Source: Odiellus spinosus
Taxonomy: Eukaryota; Arthropoda; Arachnida; Opiliones; Phalangiidae
Assembly: GCA_963920705.1 (NCBI GenBank)
Contig: OY987229.1
Span: 22,789,728 to 22,853,727 of the forward strand
Length of the DNA: 64,000 nucleotides
Reading direction: 5' to 3'
The notes under the pieces are model-generated. The model made no database searches. It was not told the origin of the DNA and worked only from the letters and a program-made list of their open reading frames with translations. Of the stretch, positions 1 through 16,100 are shown piece after piece. Each line of letters begins with the position of its first letter. Within the stretch, counting starts at the first letter, position 1. A program made the position numbers and the translations under genes.

Positions 1-1207
1 GGAAAAAAAATATGTACAGAAAAGTTGATTCTAAAAAAGGTTGGTACAAAACTGTGGACTTTTTTTTTTTTTAAGTTAATATCTCAAATACACTGTTATT
101 GTTCAACTCGGATTATTTTTAAATCTGAAATCTTAAGGTATTTTTTATTTTTGAAGTACATTATTACGTGTACAAAAACCCCCGGTAAAATTTTTGTTTC
201 TCAAAAAATTAATTTACAATGAATTGTAATTATTAGAACGAATGAAACATTTTTCAAAAATGATAAAATGATATTATTTCTTGAAAGACCTAACACGCAT
301 CCAAAAGTCCATCACTTTTATTTCATGAAAGTAAACAACGCCCCGTAGTTTAGTACTATCAGCAAAAAAGTCATCACCCCTGTCTGGCTCGAGTGATTTG
401 GACTTTTCCTCGATATTTTTAGTCCGGAGAGAGGGACGGAATTTAGGCAGGCCGCGCTTGTGGGTTGAAGAGTTCACGCGTTAACCGAGTTTTTTTTGGC
501 CAAGAAAGTGCAGCAAATTTAGCTTAAATGCCCTATCTGCTCTGAAACTTGCCTCTTTAAAATGCTCTTCCCTTTTGCACACAGCCTAGCTTTGAGCGTA
601 CGATTTGTTTTGTACAACGTCGTCTGCTAAGTTAGAAAAGAAGGCGACTTTAAAGGGGATTTTAAAATCACAGATAGTCCCTTTAAAAGTATCTTTTTTT
701 GCCTGAAAACAAAATAAAACGAGGCTTAACTGTAAATTTGTCTTCATGTTCAAGAGTAAAAGTTTCGAGTTGGCTACTATGATGAAGGAGGCATATTTAA
801 AAATATGAATAATAGCTTTTAATTATGATAATACAAATTTTTATATAACTACATTCTCAAGAGTACAATATCATTGTTAGTTAAGAACATTTTTTTAAAT
901 ACTGTTAAAACATCAAGTGAAACAAGCGTTAAATAATGTGATCCAAATAACTTAAAAAATATGGCAATCGCTAGCTGCGTACAAAATGCTCAATCTTTTT
1001 TTAGCCGCGTCAAATTTGAGTTTCTTGAATAATTTCGGCGTTTAACTTCCATTTTAAGAGAACAGCATAGATCTGAAAATATGAAGTTTTATGTAGAATT
1101 CTAAAGATTAAGTCCGGTTGAGCGTGTCTAATATTTTGAGGCGTATCAAATTTAATTTCAATGGTTTAGGAACCTTTAAAGGGTGTAAAGTTTTTGTTAT
1201 TTTATAC
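1..1207. other. noncoding flank left of PRAF3 gene
   Basis: No coding exon is visible in this AT-rich stretch. The only recognisable item is a MITE-like fragment around 291-480, which is listed separately. The 3' UTR of the minus-strand PRAF3-like gene must lie just below 1208, but I could not place its poly(A) site. Confidence 0.5.
291..480. mobile_element. fragment of a TIR element related to 32092-32420
   Basis: The segment containing GTAAACAACGCCCCGTAG (near 330-348), followed by TTTAGTACTATC, closely matches both inverted ends of the element at 32092-32420. GGCAGGCCGCGCTTG near 445-460 matches the inside of that element (GGCGGGCCGCGCTTGG). Only one end is recognisable here, so this copy is truncated or diverged. 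Family assignment rests on within-window similarity only. Confidence 0.55.
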
Positions 1208-2167
1208 TTACGAGCCAGCTTCCTGATCACAGCCCATCGCCTCGAGTAACAATCCCATTGGTGTTCTTTTAATGCCGATGGTTTCAATTTTGCTGTTCAG
1301 TTTGTTTTTCATGTTACGAAGTCTCATCGAAGCGTGCGTAAATACCACTATTTAAATACAACAGATATTTATCTACATCAATCGTTAAATTAAATTGAGA
1401 AATTTTATTTTAAAGAAAGCTTACCAAGGATAGGTAGTAGTATACCAAAGAGAAACACAATGACAGAGCCCAGCATATACACGATGAAATAGCCACCTGG
1501 AAAATATTGTAGATGGTTAACCTCTAGATTAATACTTAGAATATAAAATGACACAGATTATGCAAACTTGGAGAACAACTTACCTGAGAATATAACGAAA
1601 AGACTGAGTACAGGATGGTCCCTTTTAAACCTGGTTGCTGAACGTTTAGCGTTTGTCACATAGTAGAAGAGAAAGAATGCGACGCTGATAGCTAGCATTC
1701 CACAGAGCATCTTTATGGGATGAATAAACCTGAAATTATAAAATTGAAAAACATTTAAAGTTGGATTTTTTTTGTCTATCTTGTGAAGAGTCTACATCCT
1801 TCTTTCCCTCTTAAAAATAACCGGAGGTCAGAATAACTTTGACCACTGCTTGATAAGTATCAAAGCATTAATTACTCACCCTCCCCTCCCGTTGGTTAAT
1901 TGTCATATACGGTACAGGAGGAGACGGGTTAGCACTCAATTTAAATCTAGAGTATTTTACTATTTCACATATACTTTACCCAACAATCAAGAAAACCACG
2001 CATGACGTCAAAAAATAATTGGTCTGATAGTAAAGAAGATTATTTTGAATCCTTTTAGACCATTTTTCCAAATCTTTAAAATTTGGAACTTGAAACCTTG
2101 CTGATTCAAGTAGAAAGTCGTCTAAGGTGCGCAAAGGCGCTACTTCGACATCTCCGGTAATTTTCAT
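1208..2167 (-). CDS. ARL6IP5: PRA1-family protein, ARL6IP5/PRAF3 type
   Basis: Four in-phase exons on the minus strand (2167-1980, 1729-1584, 1496-1425, 1347-1208) give 181 residues, close to the usual length of about 188. All junctions are GT-AG. The N-terminal stretch ends in NNLLYYQTNYF, a signature of PRAF3/JWA proteins. Two hydrophobic hairpins follow (about residues 47-90 and 100-140). The C-terminal segment has HASMRLRNMKNKLN and then IGIKRTPMG, both characteristic of this family. Family members are four-pass ER/Golgi membrane proteins that bind small GTPases or glutamate transporters and affect ER shaping and export; this role is taken from the family. The start is the only ATG in exon 1 upstream of the conserved APLR motif. 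I am confident of the family and less so of strict orthology with ARL6IP5. Confidence 0.9.
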
Positions 2168-3442
2168 TTTGTCAAATACTCATTTCTTTCTTGATATTAT
2201 TAGACAAAAAGGTCTCAGACCACACCTATTAAATACAAAGAAAATTAGGAACGAAATTTTAATACTCATGCCATACTCACTCTTTGACAGTGTCGTCTGC
2301 TTGTATTTAAATCTTTTTGGGGAGGAGTGGAAACTATGGCAACGTTCAGCGGCTACACAAAACAAACCGGTCGTTGTGTATCAAAAGTATCACCTCCATA
2401 AACAGCTTCAGTATGCGTTGCTGAACGTGGCCTTACTGTGAGAATATAGAATTTCACTATACAAGTTTTTGATTGAAAACTACCACATTGGCTTTAACCT
2501 TCAGCAAATATCTCCACGAATCTTCGTTTCCTTAGAGAATCTATCCTACTGACCAAATGCATTACTTGGGCTAAGGTCAGTAGCATATACCAAAATGTCC
2601 GGTAGGGCTACCGTTTAATGTGTATTCTATGAAGGAGGTATCTCCAGTTTACGTTCCTTAATACTATATTTCGTTAGCCATTTAATTAAATTAATGAATC
2701 ATGAGGGAAATCTACAAATGAATTTATTGGCTATAAGATCTTGTATCTATAAATTTAAATCAAGCGATCCTACACAGTGAGTGTAGTAGAATTTATAATA
2801 TGTTATAGCGCAGTATTTTCCACTTCGGAGGTCTGGCTGCGGATTTCGGCTAAACCTGAAAGATTGAATGCAGCGCGAGGATACATTTGTTTTAAATAGT
2901 AATTTGCATCGTTTCAAATTAGTTTATTGTGCAATATTTACGTCTTTAAGAAGATATAGCAACGTTAACGGGTGATTCATAACCAAATGATAGACTTTAT
3001 GTGACTTTCTCAGAAATCTTCGGTTCTTATTGTTTGTTGTGACCAAGGGTTAGGTGGTATAAGATTTCACGATTTATCAATATATTGCAGTACGCTTAAT
3101 AAAAGGTAAGAATATAATTATTTTCTGATTGTAAGCGTTAATGAACCGTTCAAATTAAGCGGAGAGATGGTAACTTCTTGCTTGTGGCTGCATTTGTAGC
3201 AATGGTGTGTGTCTAGAACTTAAGGGTAATTTGACTTAAACGTTTGTTGTGAATTGTGTAGCTGGACTGGTAACGAATATTATTGTATGGCTCGTTCATA
3301 TTAAAGTCATGCATGTTCTTTAGTTTAGGTTTATACTTAATTTTTTCTACAAATTTTCAGACTCATCGCAAAACGTTTAAACAAATAAACAAATCAGATT
3401 ATTGGAGAAAATTTCCAAAGTAAAAAAATTAGAAACTTGACA
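2168..3442. other. intergenic; upstream region and noncoding exon of HTH gene 1
   Basis: This stretch lies between the divergent PRAF3-like gene and the first HTH gene. An acceptor-like tract ending at 3360 (AAATTTTCAG) precedes the coding exon, as does TTTCAG ending at 7257 in the paralogue, so both genes probably have a noncoding first exon. GTTTGTTGTGACCAAGG near 3032-3048 recurs as GTTTGTTGTGACTAAGG near 6889-6905, which places shared 5' sequence about 400-460 bp upstream of each start codon. I see no other coding sequence. Confidence 0.45.
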
Positions 3443-4302
3443 ATGGAACCGCCAAAACCTCATCCTTTCTTCAAGAAATTTACGAGAGGCGATGCCATCA
3501 ACTCTCAAGCCAAGCAAGTGATATTGAACGTATTCTTCCAACTAGCGAGTTTGAATCCCGAAAAAACCTGGGTCAAAGTAGCCAACGAGGCAGCGGCCCT
3601 AACCGGCGTCTATCCTACAACAATTTTTAAGCTGAAATCGGAAAAGCAGAAATCTATGTTGCAGGAAAGTCAAAATAGCGATAATGTCGCGGCTGGGAAT
3701 ATGGCCGGTGCCAATCATCCATCGGGAGACGAAGGGAATGTTGATGGGGCGACCGTTGCTCCTCCTCCTCCCGTTAAGAAGAAAAAGGTAGCCAGACCCC
3801 CTTCACCAAGGTCAAAACCCAGGACTTGGAAACAAAGGCCAAATATTCATCGCAAAAAAAGAATTGAAAGGTTTGTATTAAATTTGAAGTAGTGAACTTA
3901 TGGAAAAAAAAGTGTGCCAAACACGCCACAACCTAATCTAACATTCGTTATTTACAAAAACCGTTTCACAGGTACGATGAAGCTATTTTAACGGCAATTC
4001 GTTTAAAAATGCATCAATACACTGCGAGAAATGAAGCTCCAACACTGGTACAGTTCCTGACTGATGTCAACGCGGACACCAACTTACCAAATTTCTCAAG
4101 ATCTACTCTGAGGCTAATACTCATTGACATGGGCCTCTTTCGTTTCTGCAAGAGGCGCCGCGTACGCAACCCCCAGGTTCCGGATCAAAGTCAGAGTCAA
4201 AATCAAAGTGTAAATCAAGGTCAAAATCAAGGTCACGGTGGTCATTGTCATCAAATACATAACCAAGGCCAACTTCAAGGTCATATGCATGGACCACACT
4301 GA
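3443..4302 (+). CDS. basic HTH-like, transposase-derived DNA-binding protein, copy 1
   Basis: Two exons (3443-3870 and 3972-4302) join in phase across a 101-bp intron to give 252 residues starting MEPPKPHPFFKKF. Order of parts: an N-terminal helical region of about residues 10-75 with an HTH-like segment (AAALTGVYPTTIFKLKSEKQ); a linker with a lysine patch (PVKKKK) and a basic RPPSPRSKPRTWKQRP stretch; a second helical region beginning YDEAILTAIRLKMHQYTARN and ending in STLRLILIDMGLFRFCKRRR; and a Gln/Gly/His-rich tail. The second part has the look of the winged-helix segment that precedes DDE_3-type transposase domains in metazoan elements, but no catalytic domain follows. I infer a domesticated nuclear DNA-binding protein. 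The upstream in-frame TTG is not used; the ATG gives a start matching the paralogue. Its function is unknown. Confidence 0.75.
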
Positions 4303-7300
4303 AATCCGCTTACGATGAAAAACATTACATTTGGATTAAGATGTTAAATTCAATAGCCAATAGGGGATGAAGTCCAGAGGCTCTATTTGGACAATTTTTG
4401 TTCGCTATATACCACGAAAAAGAAGGTTTTTGTTTAAGTCGCATTTAAATTATTTTTCGTTAACCAGATATTGATATTGCAAGGTTTTTACGAAAAAAAA
4501 GTATAGATTTAAGGTTTAGTTTTAAGACCTATCTCAGCTCATGTGAGTAAAAAAAAACAGAAGTAAGAGTCAGCCAGTCAGGCTGGAGTTAGGTCCGAAT
4601 CCTTCCGCATGGACCAGACTGGTTTTATGACCTAAGATCGCCCAAAATCACTGCTGCAACCCAGTTAAACGCATTCGGTACAAGAGCTTTCCCATAGCCC
4701 CTCTCTTCGTCTCTATCCACCTAGACATACTAGTTCCTGTTATGTTTAATTTGGCCCCTAAGAAACGTGTTAATCAAACATAATCCAGCGAAGAGGTGTT
4801 CCTGTGTATAATTTGTCCATAATCTACCCCATAGCAAACGACCCTCATAGAGTAAACTTGAAGGATCATTTGATGATCAGCTGAACTTTATAAGATAAAA
4901 TCGAAGATAACACCTCAAATTGTTTTTGTTTGCCAAGACTTTATAAGCAGTAACGATTGTTATCCAAATAGACCTCTAGAACTTAGCTCCTTTGGCGCAA
5001 ACACCATATTTGAGGCACTCCTTTTGTCGATAAATTTGTCATCCCCACTTTTTTAGAGTCGTGAAAATAAGGTGGTTCCAAAATTAGCGCGTATCTATGA
5101 ATATATGCCTATTGATTGTACTTTTTTGAGCTTGTATCGTAGCGCGTGGATAAAAAAGTTCAACCAAATAATTCTGTTTAACTAATTTATAATGTTTTAA
5201 ACTAATTCTTATTTCTATAGTTCTATTTCAGAAAGAATAAATATAGAGACCTTGTTTCCATTCTGACACTGTGGGAAAAACTCTGTGCCCATTAAAGTGA
5301 CGCGCAATGTGACTCATTTCAAGCTTCGTCAAATTTAACTCTCATCAAACACTTTAATGTCTTTTTCAAGAATTGAAAATGATCCCTGAAGCATTTTGGG
5401 ATGTCATTTTTGCTTTTTCATTTTAGTCTCACTGATTCAGGGATATATTCAATTGTTGAAAAAGAAATTCGTGTCAGTTTGGAAAAATTCACCCGGGGAA
5501 TGGCTATAGGTAGATGGCACCATGGTAGAAACTGGAAGGGGTCAAATTATTGGCTCAATATCTTATTAGATTCCCCTAATTTACACTTTGGTGCCATTAG
5601 ACAAATCTGTGAGATAATAAGCCAATCCTTGATTGTTTCGCAAAGTGCAAACAGGAAAAAATTACACCGCATTCGATTTTTCCTACCCCCTCCCTTAGTG
5701 AAGTGGGAAATGGTTCGAATATATTTATTCTATCTGAACATCTGAAATAGGTTCTTGACTGAGCCTCAAATATTAAAATACTGTATTGATTTACATTTTA
5801 GAGAACTAGTAAACATAATATCATAAAGTCAATTTCCCATAAGGAGTGTTTATTTGTCGGAGAGAATACGTATAAGAAACAGCCCTAAAAATTGCACAAT
5901 ATTCAATATTTTATTATAATTAATTTTAGAACTTTTCTAGATGTGAGACTGAATCCATTTATTGTTTTATTATTTACTTTTTTTTATAGTTTTGAGATAA
6001 GGTCAGGTATAGGTTTATCAGGGGTGGATTAGTAGAAGTTATGAACCAGCATTTGACCCCTCACCACCTATCAAAAGAGTTAAGATTCCAGTCTTATTCT
6101 TCTGCGAGACATTTCAGTATATTTTTAGATTAAGAATTTGAGATTATCTAAGTTCTTTGTTAATTATATTAGCTTATTGTAAATATAGTATTTGTACTTG
6201 TAGATTCTCTTAGTTTATTAATAATTCGTGGTTTAGTTATAGTTTTAACTAGTCTTTCTGTGTGATTTTAGTGTGAGAAATATGGCGTCTCCATTTAACA
6301 TTGAAAAAGAAATCAAATTTAGCGCCTTTTGCTTAGTGAGGTCTGTAAAAGTTTATAGCTTATTCCGTTCGGATGTCTTGCTTTTTTTTTCGAGTTTTGT
6401 GTAAACAGGAAGGGAAATAAGGAATTTTCGTAATGTACCATTGCCCATAGTTCGCGACTGAAAATTATCGCCACGACGCCCTGTCGGTCGAGTGTAGATT
6501 TTTAGCATGGCTTCTCATATTTTAATTGGAGTTATTTTGCTGCCTTGGGGGTCCCTGGACCATTGTCCATACTTGATCTTTACTGACATTGGAAGATGTC
6601 TGATAACTTTTCAGTTTGTGAAGGTAGAGTGATATGGAAAAAATTCTTATTTCTCTTCCTGTTGCTGTAGTCTAGGGAAGGTCAGTTTGCACAAACCACC
6701 ATAATAGATAATACAAGCTAATCCTCGATTCATCGGCTTTTAAATGAGTCTGTGCTTGTGTTAATTGTGCGGAAAAGTGCACTAATTTTAAGGATAACCA
6801 GGTGAAAAGGAACTAGTGATAGTTGATAAACGTATTTATAGATTTAAATGTGAATTACGTAGAGATCATCCTCAAAAGTTTGAAACCGTGTTTGTTGTGA
6901 CTAAGGCTTAGTGTACTTCGTCTTCGGATTACTACGGTTCTTTAGTTAATAATATGAATGAAATAGACGAATTTCGTTTCAGCCTTTTATAAAGTAAGAT
7001 TGACACCTTTTGTATTAAATGTGTATGCTTCATTTCAAGGTATTAATTGGGTTTATAACACCGAAACTGTCTATTAGAATTAGGGATCATACATTTTTGA
7101 TTAGGGCCCGGTTAGCCTATAGCTTATTAAGGTCTCTGCGATTTTCGGAGTGGACTAGTGACACTGTTATAATCTATGGTCTCTATTAGCTCCGGATTGT
7201 GTCATCTGCTTATTTATAGTAAAATCAAACTAATCTAATTTCATTTCTTCTTTCAGATTCGTCTTAATGCAATCCTATAATAAATATTTACCAAAAATAT

Positions 7301-7351
7301 AAACGACTCAACCAAAAAATCAAGAATATATATTCTTAACATTTCCAAACC
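4303..7351. other. intergenic spacer between the two HTH paralogues
   Basis: About 3 kb without a recognisable gene. A 114-codon open frame at 5401-5745 (plus) has no recognisable domain and I do not call it. The last part (about 6880-7257) probably contains the promoter, noncoding exon and 5' intron of the second HTH gene. That inference rests on the shared GTTTGTTGTGAC block and an acceptor at 7257 ahead of the ATG at 7352. Confidence 0.5.
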
Positions 7352-8701
7352 ATGGAACCTCCAAAAGTCCACCCTTTCTTCAAGAAATTCAGCAAAGGCG
7401 ACGCCATCAACTCTCAAGCGAAACAAGTGATACTGAACGTGTTTTTCCAACTTGCGAGTTTGAACCCTGGCAAATCCTGGGGGAAAATAGCCACTGAAGC
7501 AGCCGCGTTAACGGGCGTTTGTCCAACAACAATCTTCAAGCTTAAAACGGAAAAGCAGAAAACTATGTTTCAAGAAAGTCAAACCGATAATGTCGCAGTG
7601 GCCAATCAACAATCCGTAGAGGAAGGGAATGTTGATGGAGCGCCAGCCCCACCTCCCGTTAAGAAGAAAAAGATTGCTCGACCACCTTCACCCAGATCCA
7701 AACCCAGGACTTGGAAACAAAGGCCAAATATTCACAGGAAAAAAAGAATTGAAAGGTAAGTCATTAAATATTCCTAGGAAGATATAATTGGGGTTGCAGG
7801 TCTGAAATGGGAAATATCCATTCCTTACTGGAGATAAGCTTATAGCTTTAGCACTGAAACAGTTTTAGGAATACACTAGAAATTCAACCAGTTTAAATTG
7901 TTAAATTAGAAATCCATCCTTTTGAAAAATGCCGTTCCCCCAGTGTTGCCAACCACTTGTGAGTGCAAATTAGCAGTTCAATTATGTGGAACTGCTTTTG
8001 CAAGCTCGTGGCAACCTTCCAATGATGGGAAAGCTGTGTAAGAGGGTTGGCAATTTCTTTTGCCACTTTATTTATTTTAACAAGTGTTTAGGGCTGCAGA
8101 TTTATTATCCACCGCAGAAAATTTTAAATAAGATTCTTTTGTAAGTAAAAGTATATTTATTTATCAGCAGATTCATTTGATATCGTAGAAAAATAGCTAT
8201 AAATAAAAGTACATCTAGCTTTGACAGAAGAACAATTTTAAGTCTTCTTGACTTGTTGATCGCCCCCAATCCCTGGATTTAGTAGCACCACTACCACGCA
8301 AATGGCGCGAGAATTTCTACCCTCAACGTACAATCCCTTGTTTTTTTAGGTACGATGAAGCAATTTTAACTGCAATTCGTTTAAAAATGCACCAATACAC
8401 GGCGCGAAACGAGCCACCAACCCTAGTACAGTTCCTGAATGATGTCAATGCTGACACCAACTTACCAAATTTTTCAAGATCCACCCTCAGATTAATACTC
8501 ATTGACATGGGGCTATTTCGCTTCTGTAAAAAGCGACGAGAACGAAACCCGGAAGCTCAGGATCAAGAACAAGTTCAACAGCAAGTTCAAGTGCAAAGTC
8601 AAGGTCATATTCATGATCAAAGTCAGGGTCAAAGTCAACATATTCAAGGTCATATTCATAATCACGGTCAACTTAATCAAGGTCATATGCACAGACACTG
8701 A
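7352..8701 (+). CDS. basic HTH-like, transposase-derived DNA-binding protein, copy 2
   Basis: This is a tandem paralogue of the gene at 3443. Two exons (7352-7755 and 8350-8701) join at exactly the same codon as in copy 1 (R-YDEAILTAIRLK), giving 251 residues. The intron is 594 bp here and 101 bp in copy 1. The N-terminal region (FFKKFSKGDAINSQAKQVIL), the KKKK patch, the RPPSPRSKPRTWKQRP linker and the block STLRLILIDMGLFRFCK are nearly unchanged, whereas the acidic/Ala linker and the tail differ. The tail is richer in repeated Q-G-H-I-H units, which could bind metal, though that is speculation. The ATG has a good context (AAACCATGG). Conservation of both helical regions with drift elsewhere argues that both copies are under selection. 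I do not know the function. Confidence 0.78.
7925..8065. repeat. dispersed repeat, related to 52845-52985
   Basis: The block beginning CCGTTCCCCCAGTGTTGCCA in the HTH2 intron resembles CCATTCCCCCAGTGTTGACA at 52845 in an NDC80 intron. Similarity continues through TTGTGAGTGCAA / TTGTGAGCGCAA and into GAAAGCTGTG. Each copy has a weak internal inverted repeat (a GTTGCCAACC-type start and a GGTTGGCAA-type end here), consistent with a small nonautonomous element that accounts for part of the longer intron of this paralogue. Confidence 0.5.
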
Positions 8702-9938
8702 CATAATGTTCATTTCAATTGAAGTTCAAGATACGCGAGTTGTTTTAAAAAATTGCCTTTTCAGTAAAAGACGCAACTTACTGAGAGGTTTGAAATGCGA
8801 CCAATACTTTTGAAAAACGGGGCTTTCATCAATGAAATTAGGCCTAATGCGCGAGAGCTAGTATAGCTACGTTAGAAAGGCGTATTTGAACAGTCTAAAT
8901 CGATTTAAAAATCACTTGTTTTCCATAATCTAGACAAACGAAGCGACATTTGACCAAGATATTTAAAACTGCAATTTAATTTATGAAACCCAAGTATTGT
9001 TATAGATATCATTGCCATTTGGCTACTTCTAGATTATAATTAGCTTACGTAACTTTTTGAGGTCCGTTTTTGACTTTATTGGTCACTTTTCGTAACCTTC
9101 AATAAGTTCTTAACGGACTCTGAAACCTAAAAATTGAAATTTTACTAGAGATTCGTTATATAACACGGTTAAAACTAACATAAACTTCAACACTGCGTTG
9201 TTAACGAAAATCAATATAAAACTATTTGTAGTGCACTAATACAAATGTGTTTTACATTAATTTGGGTACATAATTCAACTTAGATTGAAAAGGACCGCAA
9301 TTAAATCCTCTCTAAGACAGAAACTAATGTTCGTGTACAACATTCGACATAATTTAAAAGTAATTTGCGATGATAAAAGTGCAAATTAAAGAAACCCCAT
9401 TTTTTTTAATTTAATGTCCTTACTTTGGAATTAATAAAAGCCATAATTAATTTCATGTGGAGCTATATTTTTTCAGCATATGATAAGTAAAATCATGAAT
9501 TGATAGCGAGGGTGCAAAGAAACCTGGAAATATCAGTCAATTTTTATAGATTATAGACTAACAGAAATGATATCGCACATTGATAAACTAAAAGTACGAG
9601 TATTTTATTAAAATGACTATCAAAGGTTAATATTCCGTTCAAAAAAATTTGTTTTTGACAGATAATTTTATTTTTTATGATAAACCACGTTCAATGTCAT
9701 TGTCAAGTGGGTTTATCTAACTCCTTTAATTTATCCGACTAGCCTGCACATTTTGGCTGTTAACCGTGTCCCTCTCCTACTTCTAATAATCATAATTTCA
9801 TTTTTCAATTTATTTTTATAAATTGGGAAATCCTTGGTCCTCTCTGGTTTTATCCAAATTAATTAGAATTAATATTCTAATTTGCAAGTATTTCACTCGC
9901 GCTGTTAAAATATCAAAGCACATTTCTAGTAAATATAG
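8702..9938. other. intergenic, no gene seen
   Basis: AT-rich sequence downstream of HTH gene 2. An AATAAA-containing stretch near 9431-9436 could serve as a distal polyadenylation signal. I recognise no exon, RNA gene or TIR element. Confidence 0.4.
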
Positions 9939-10200
9939 AAGAGCATTTTTAATATATAGAAGAGCATTTTTAATATATAGAAGAGCATTATATATAAAAA
10001 TTGCATTATTAATATAATAAATTGCATTATTAATATATTAAATTGCATTATTAATATATTAAATTGCATTATTAATATATTAAAGTGCATTATTAATATA
10101 TTAAAGTGCATTATTAATATATTAAAGTGCATTATTAATATATTAAAGTGCATTATTAATATATTAAAGTGCATTATTAATATATATAAATGCATTATTA
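9939..10200. repeat. AT minisatellite, 18-21 bp units
   Basis: Three copies of an AGAAGAGCATTTTTAATATAT-type unit lead into roughly ten copies of an 18-bp unit, ATTGCATTATTAATATAT or the AAGTGCATTATTAATAT variant. The units are clearly in tandem and noncoding. Apparent reading frames on the minus strand simply translate the repeat. Confidence 0.9.
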
Positions 10201-13134
<2,934 letters not shown>

Positions 13135-16100
13135 ATGCTGACGAGATGCAACCCGGGCCAGATGAACAAAATTTCAGGGTTAATAAACTCCAGTAAAATT
13201 AATACCTTTAAGTCATTTAACATAACACGAAGGACAATGAAGACGAATTCTAGGATACTACCGGTGAGTCTTGTTTTAATTTGTTCATCGCAATTATCCG
13301 CTTCCGCGTCAGAAAGTCTAAAGTTTATCTAATTTTATGCTCAAAAGATAGAGCACAAAAAATCAATATACTGTAGAAAAATATATGGTTTTAGTACATT
13401 TATTTAAAACACGTTTTCTACACAAAATGACAAAACAAAAATGGAATGCTTCGCCAAATTCTGTGAGGGGTCAATTACAAATAAAGCACTGCAAGTTGCA
13501 CAACAGCGCAGAAAGAAATCATAAATATCACGAGAATTTTCGCGCGCTTTCGTAAAAATGAATGAAATTGAGATTAGCGCGCAGAAATTCGCGCGCTTTT
13601 CTCAATTCTGGCGGGTAATATAAATAGCGCGAAAAGTTATTCGAAATATATTCAAATGTCATAGAAAAAAAAACTACCTCGAGAGTAAAAATACAAATTT
13701 CAGGGTGACCAGACTTCCTATTTCTTCAATGCCCTCCTATAAATTCCTATAATTGAAAGTTTTCTCCTATATTTTCCTATTTTTTCACTTTTTTTCGGTT
13801 ATCAGGTCATTCATTTTCAAAGAAAAGTATAATTTAAAATTTCTCAAAAGTAAAAAATTCGCACCAAAGGCATCGAGTCAAAAACGGAAGAGATTAAGAT
13901 TTTAAAGAAAATCAAAAAGCCGTAAATATGTGGTAAAAATGTTAAATCAATATTTTTTCCTATAAATTCTGTTATTTATCCTATATTTCCTATAATTTTA
14001 AATTTTCAATCCTATTTTCTCTTATAATTCGCCTTTAAATTTCCTATTTTTCCTATAAAATTTCAAGTTTTTCCCTGGTCAACCTGAAATTTTTATAATC
14101 GCCATTTTCGAAGTTTCGTTTATTAAACTTTAAATTATTCAATTTTTAATAAAAAAAACGGATCACTTTAAGACAATAATTAAAATTAAAAATATTTCCT
14201 TTTATGGTCTATCTTCCTTAATATTTCAAACATAAAATTCTCATTCCAAATAATTTGGTTTTTCTTGAATCGGAAAGTCATTTTTGTAATTATAAGCAGT
14301 TCGTAGCTAGCGTATAAGATAATTTAAAATACCTGTACCTTAAGCGCTTAAGCGAATTATAATATATTACTTAATTAATGGATCCTGCCTTTATATTGCA
14401 ATAAAAAAGACCATAAAATCAAAACTGCTCAAAATAGCGGTATGCCATAGACCGATTTGAAAATTTCCTGCAGGGAAAATACCTTCAATCAATTCAACAT
14501 ACTCCATGATACAAAAAGAACTTCTCAATCTCAATTTTTCTCAATCTCAATTTTCCCAAATCTCAATTTTCCGAAATCTCAAATTTCCCAAATCTCAATT
14601 TTCCCAATCTCAATTTTCCCAAATCTCAATTTTCCCAATCTCAATTTTCCCAATCTCAATTTTCCCAATCTCCATTTTCCCAATCTCCATTTTTCTCAAT
14701 CTCAATTTTCCCAATCTCAATTTTCCCAATCTCAATTTTCCCAATCTCAATTTTCCCAATCTTAATTTTCCCAATCTCAATTTTCCCAATCTCAATTTTC
14801 CCAATCTCAATTTTCCCAATCTCAATTTTCCCAATCTCAATTTTCTCAATCTCAATTTTCCCAATCTCAATTTTCCCAATCTCAATTTTCCCAATCTCAA
14901 TTTTCCCAATCTCAATTTTCCCAATCTCAATTTTCCCAATCTCAATTTTCCCAATCTCAATTTTCCCAATCTCGATTTTCCCAATCTCGATTTTCCCAAT
15001 CTCGATTTTCCCAATCTCGATTTTCCCAATCTCGATTTTCCCAATCTCGATTTTCCCAATCTCGATTTTCCCAATCTCGATTTTCCCAATCTCGATTTTC
15101 CCAATCTCGATTTTCCCAAATCTCGATTTTCCCAAATCTCGATTTTCCCAAATCTCGATTTTCCCAAATCTCGATTTTCCCAAATCTGAATTTTCCCAAA
15201 TCTCAATTTTCCCAAATCTCAAAAATCTCTCAAATTTCCAAGGGGGTGTATTTTCCAGGGGGTGTCTTTTTACACTGGGTGTATTTTCACAGAGGGTGTA
15301 TTTTTACAGGGGGTGTATTTTTACAGGGGTGTATTTTTACAGGGGGTGTATTTTTACAGGGGGTGTATTTTTACAGGGGGTGTATTTTTACAGGGGGTGT
15401 ATTTTTACAGGGGGTGTATTTTTACAGGGGGTGTATTTTTACATTGGGTGTATTTTTACAGGGGGTGTATTTTTACAGGGGGTGTATTTTTACAGGGGGT
15501 GTATTTTTACAGGGGGTGTATTTTTACAGGGGGTGTATTTTTACAGGGGGTGTATTTTTACAGGGGGTGTATTTTTACAGGGGGTGTATTTTTACAGGGG
15601 GTGTATTTTCCCAAATTTCAATTTTCCCAATCTCAATTTTCCCAAATCTCAATTTTCCCAAATCTCGATTTTCCCAAATCTCGATTTTCCCAAATCTCGA
15701 TTTTCCCAAATCTCGATTTTCCCAAATCTCGATTTTCCCAAATCTGAATTTTCCCAAATCTGAATTTTCCCAAATCTGAATTTTCCCTAATCTGAATTTT
15801 CCCAAATCTCAATTTTCCCAAATCTCAATTTTCCCAAATCTCAATTTTCCCAAATCTCAAAAATCTCTCAAATTTCCAAGGGGGTGTATTTTCCAGGGGG
15901 TGTGTTTTTACAATGGGTGTATTTTTACAGAGGGTGTATTTTTACAGGGGGTGTATTTTTACAGGGGGTGTATTTTTACAGGGGGTGTATTTTTACAGGG
16001 GGTGTATTTTTACAGGGGGTGTATTTTTACAGGGGGTGTATTTTTACAGGGGGTGTATTTTAACAGGGGATGTATTTTAACAGGGGATGTATTTTAACAG

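Noticed and set aside
2127..2441. 104-codon plus frame antisense to the PRAF3 start
   Set aside because: Opposite strand to a well-supported exon, begins inside it and has no domain.
5401..5745. 114-codon plus frame with ATG
   Set aside because: No recognisable domain, no conserved neighbour, and composition similar to the surrounding intergenic DNA.
14506..15821. Multiple open frames of 150-230 codons in both strands
   Set aside because: Translation of the 15/16-bp and 17-bp satellite units; several frames open on both strands at the same place.
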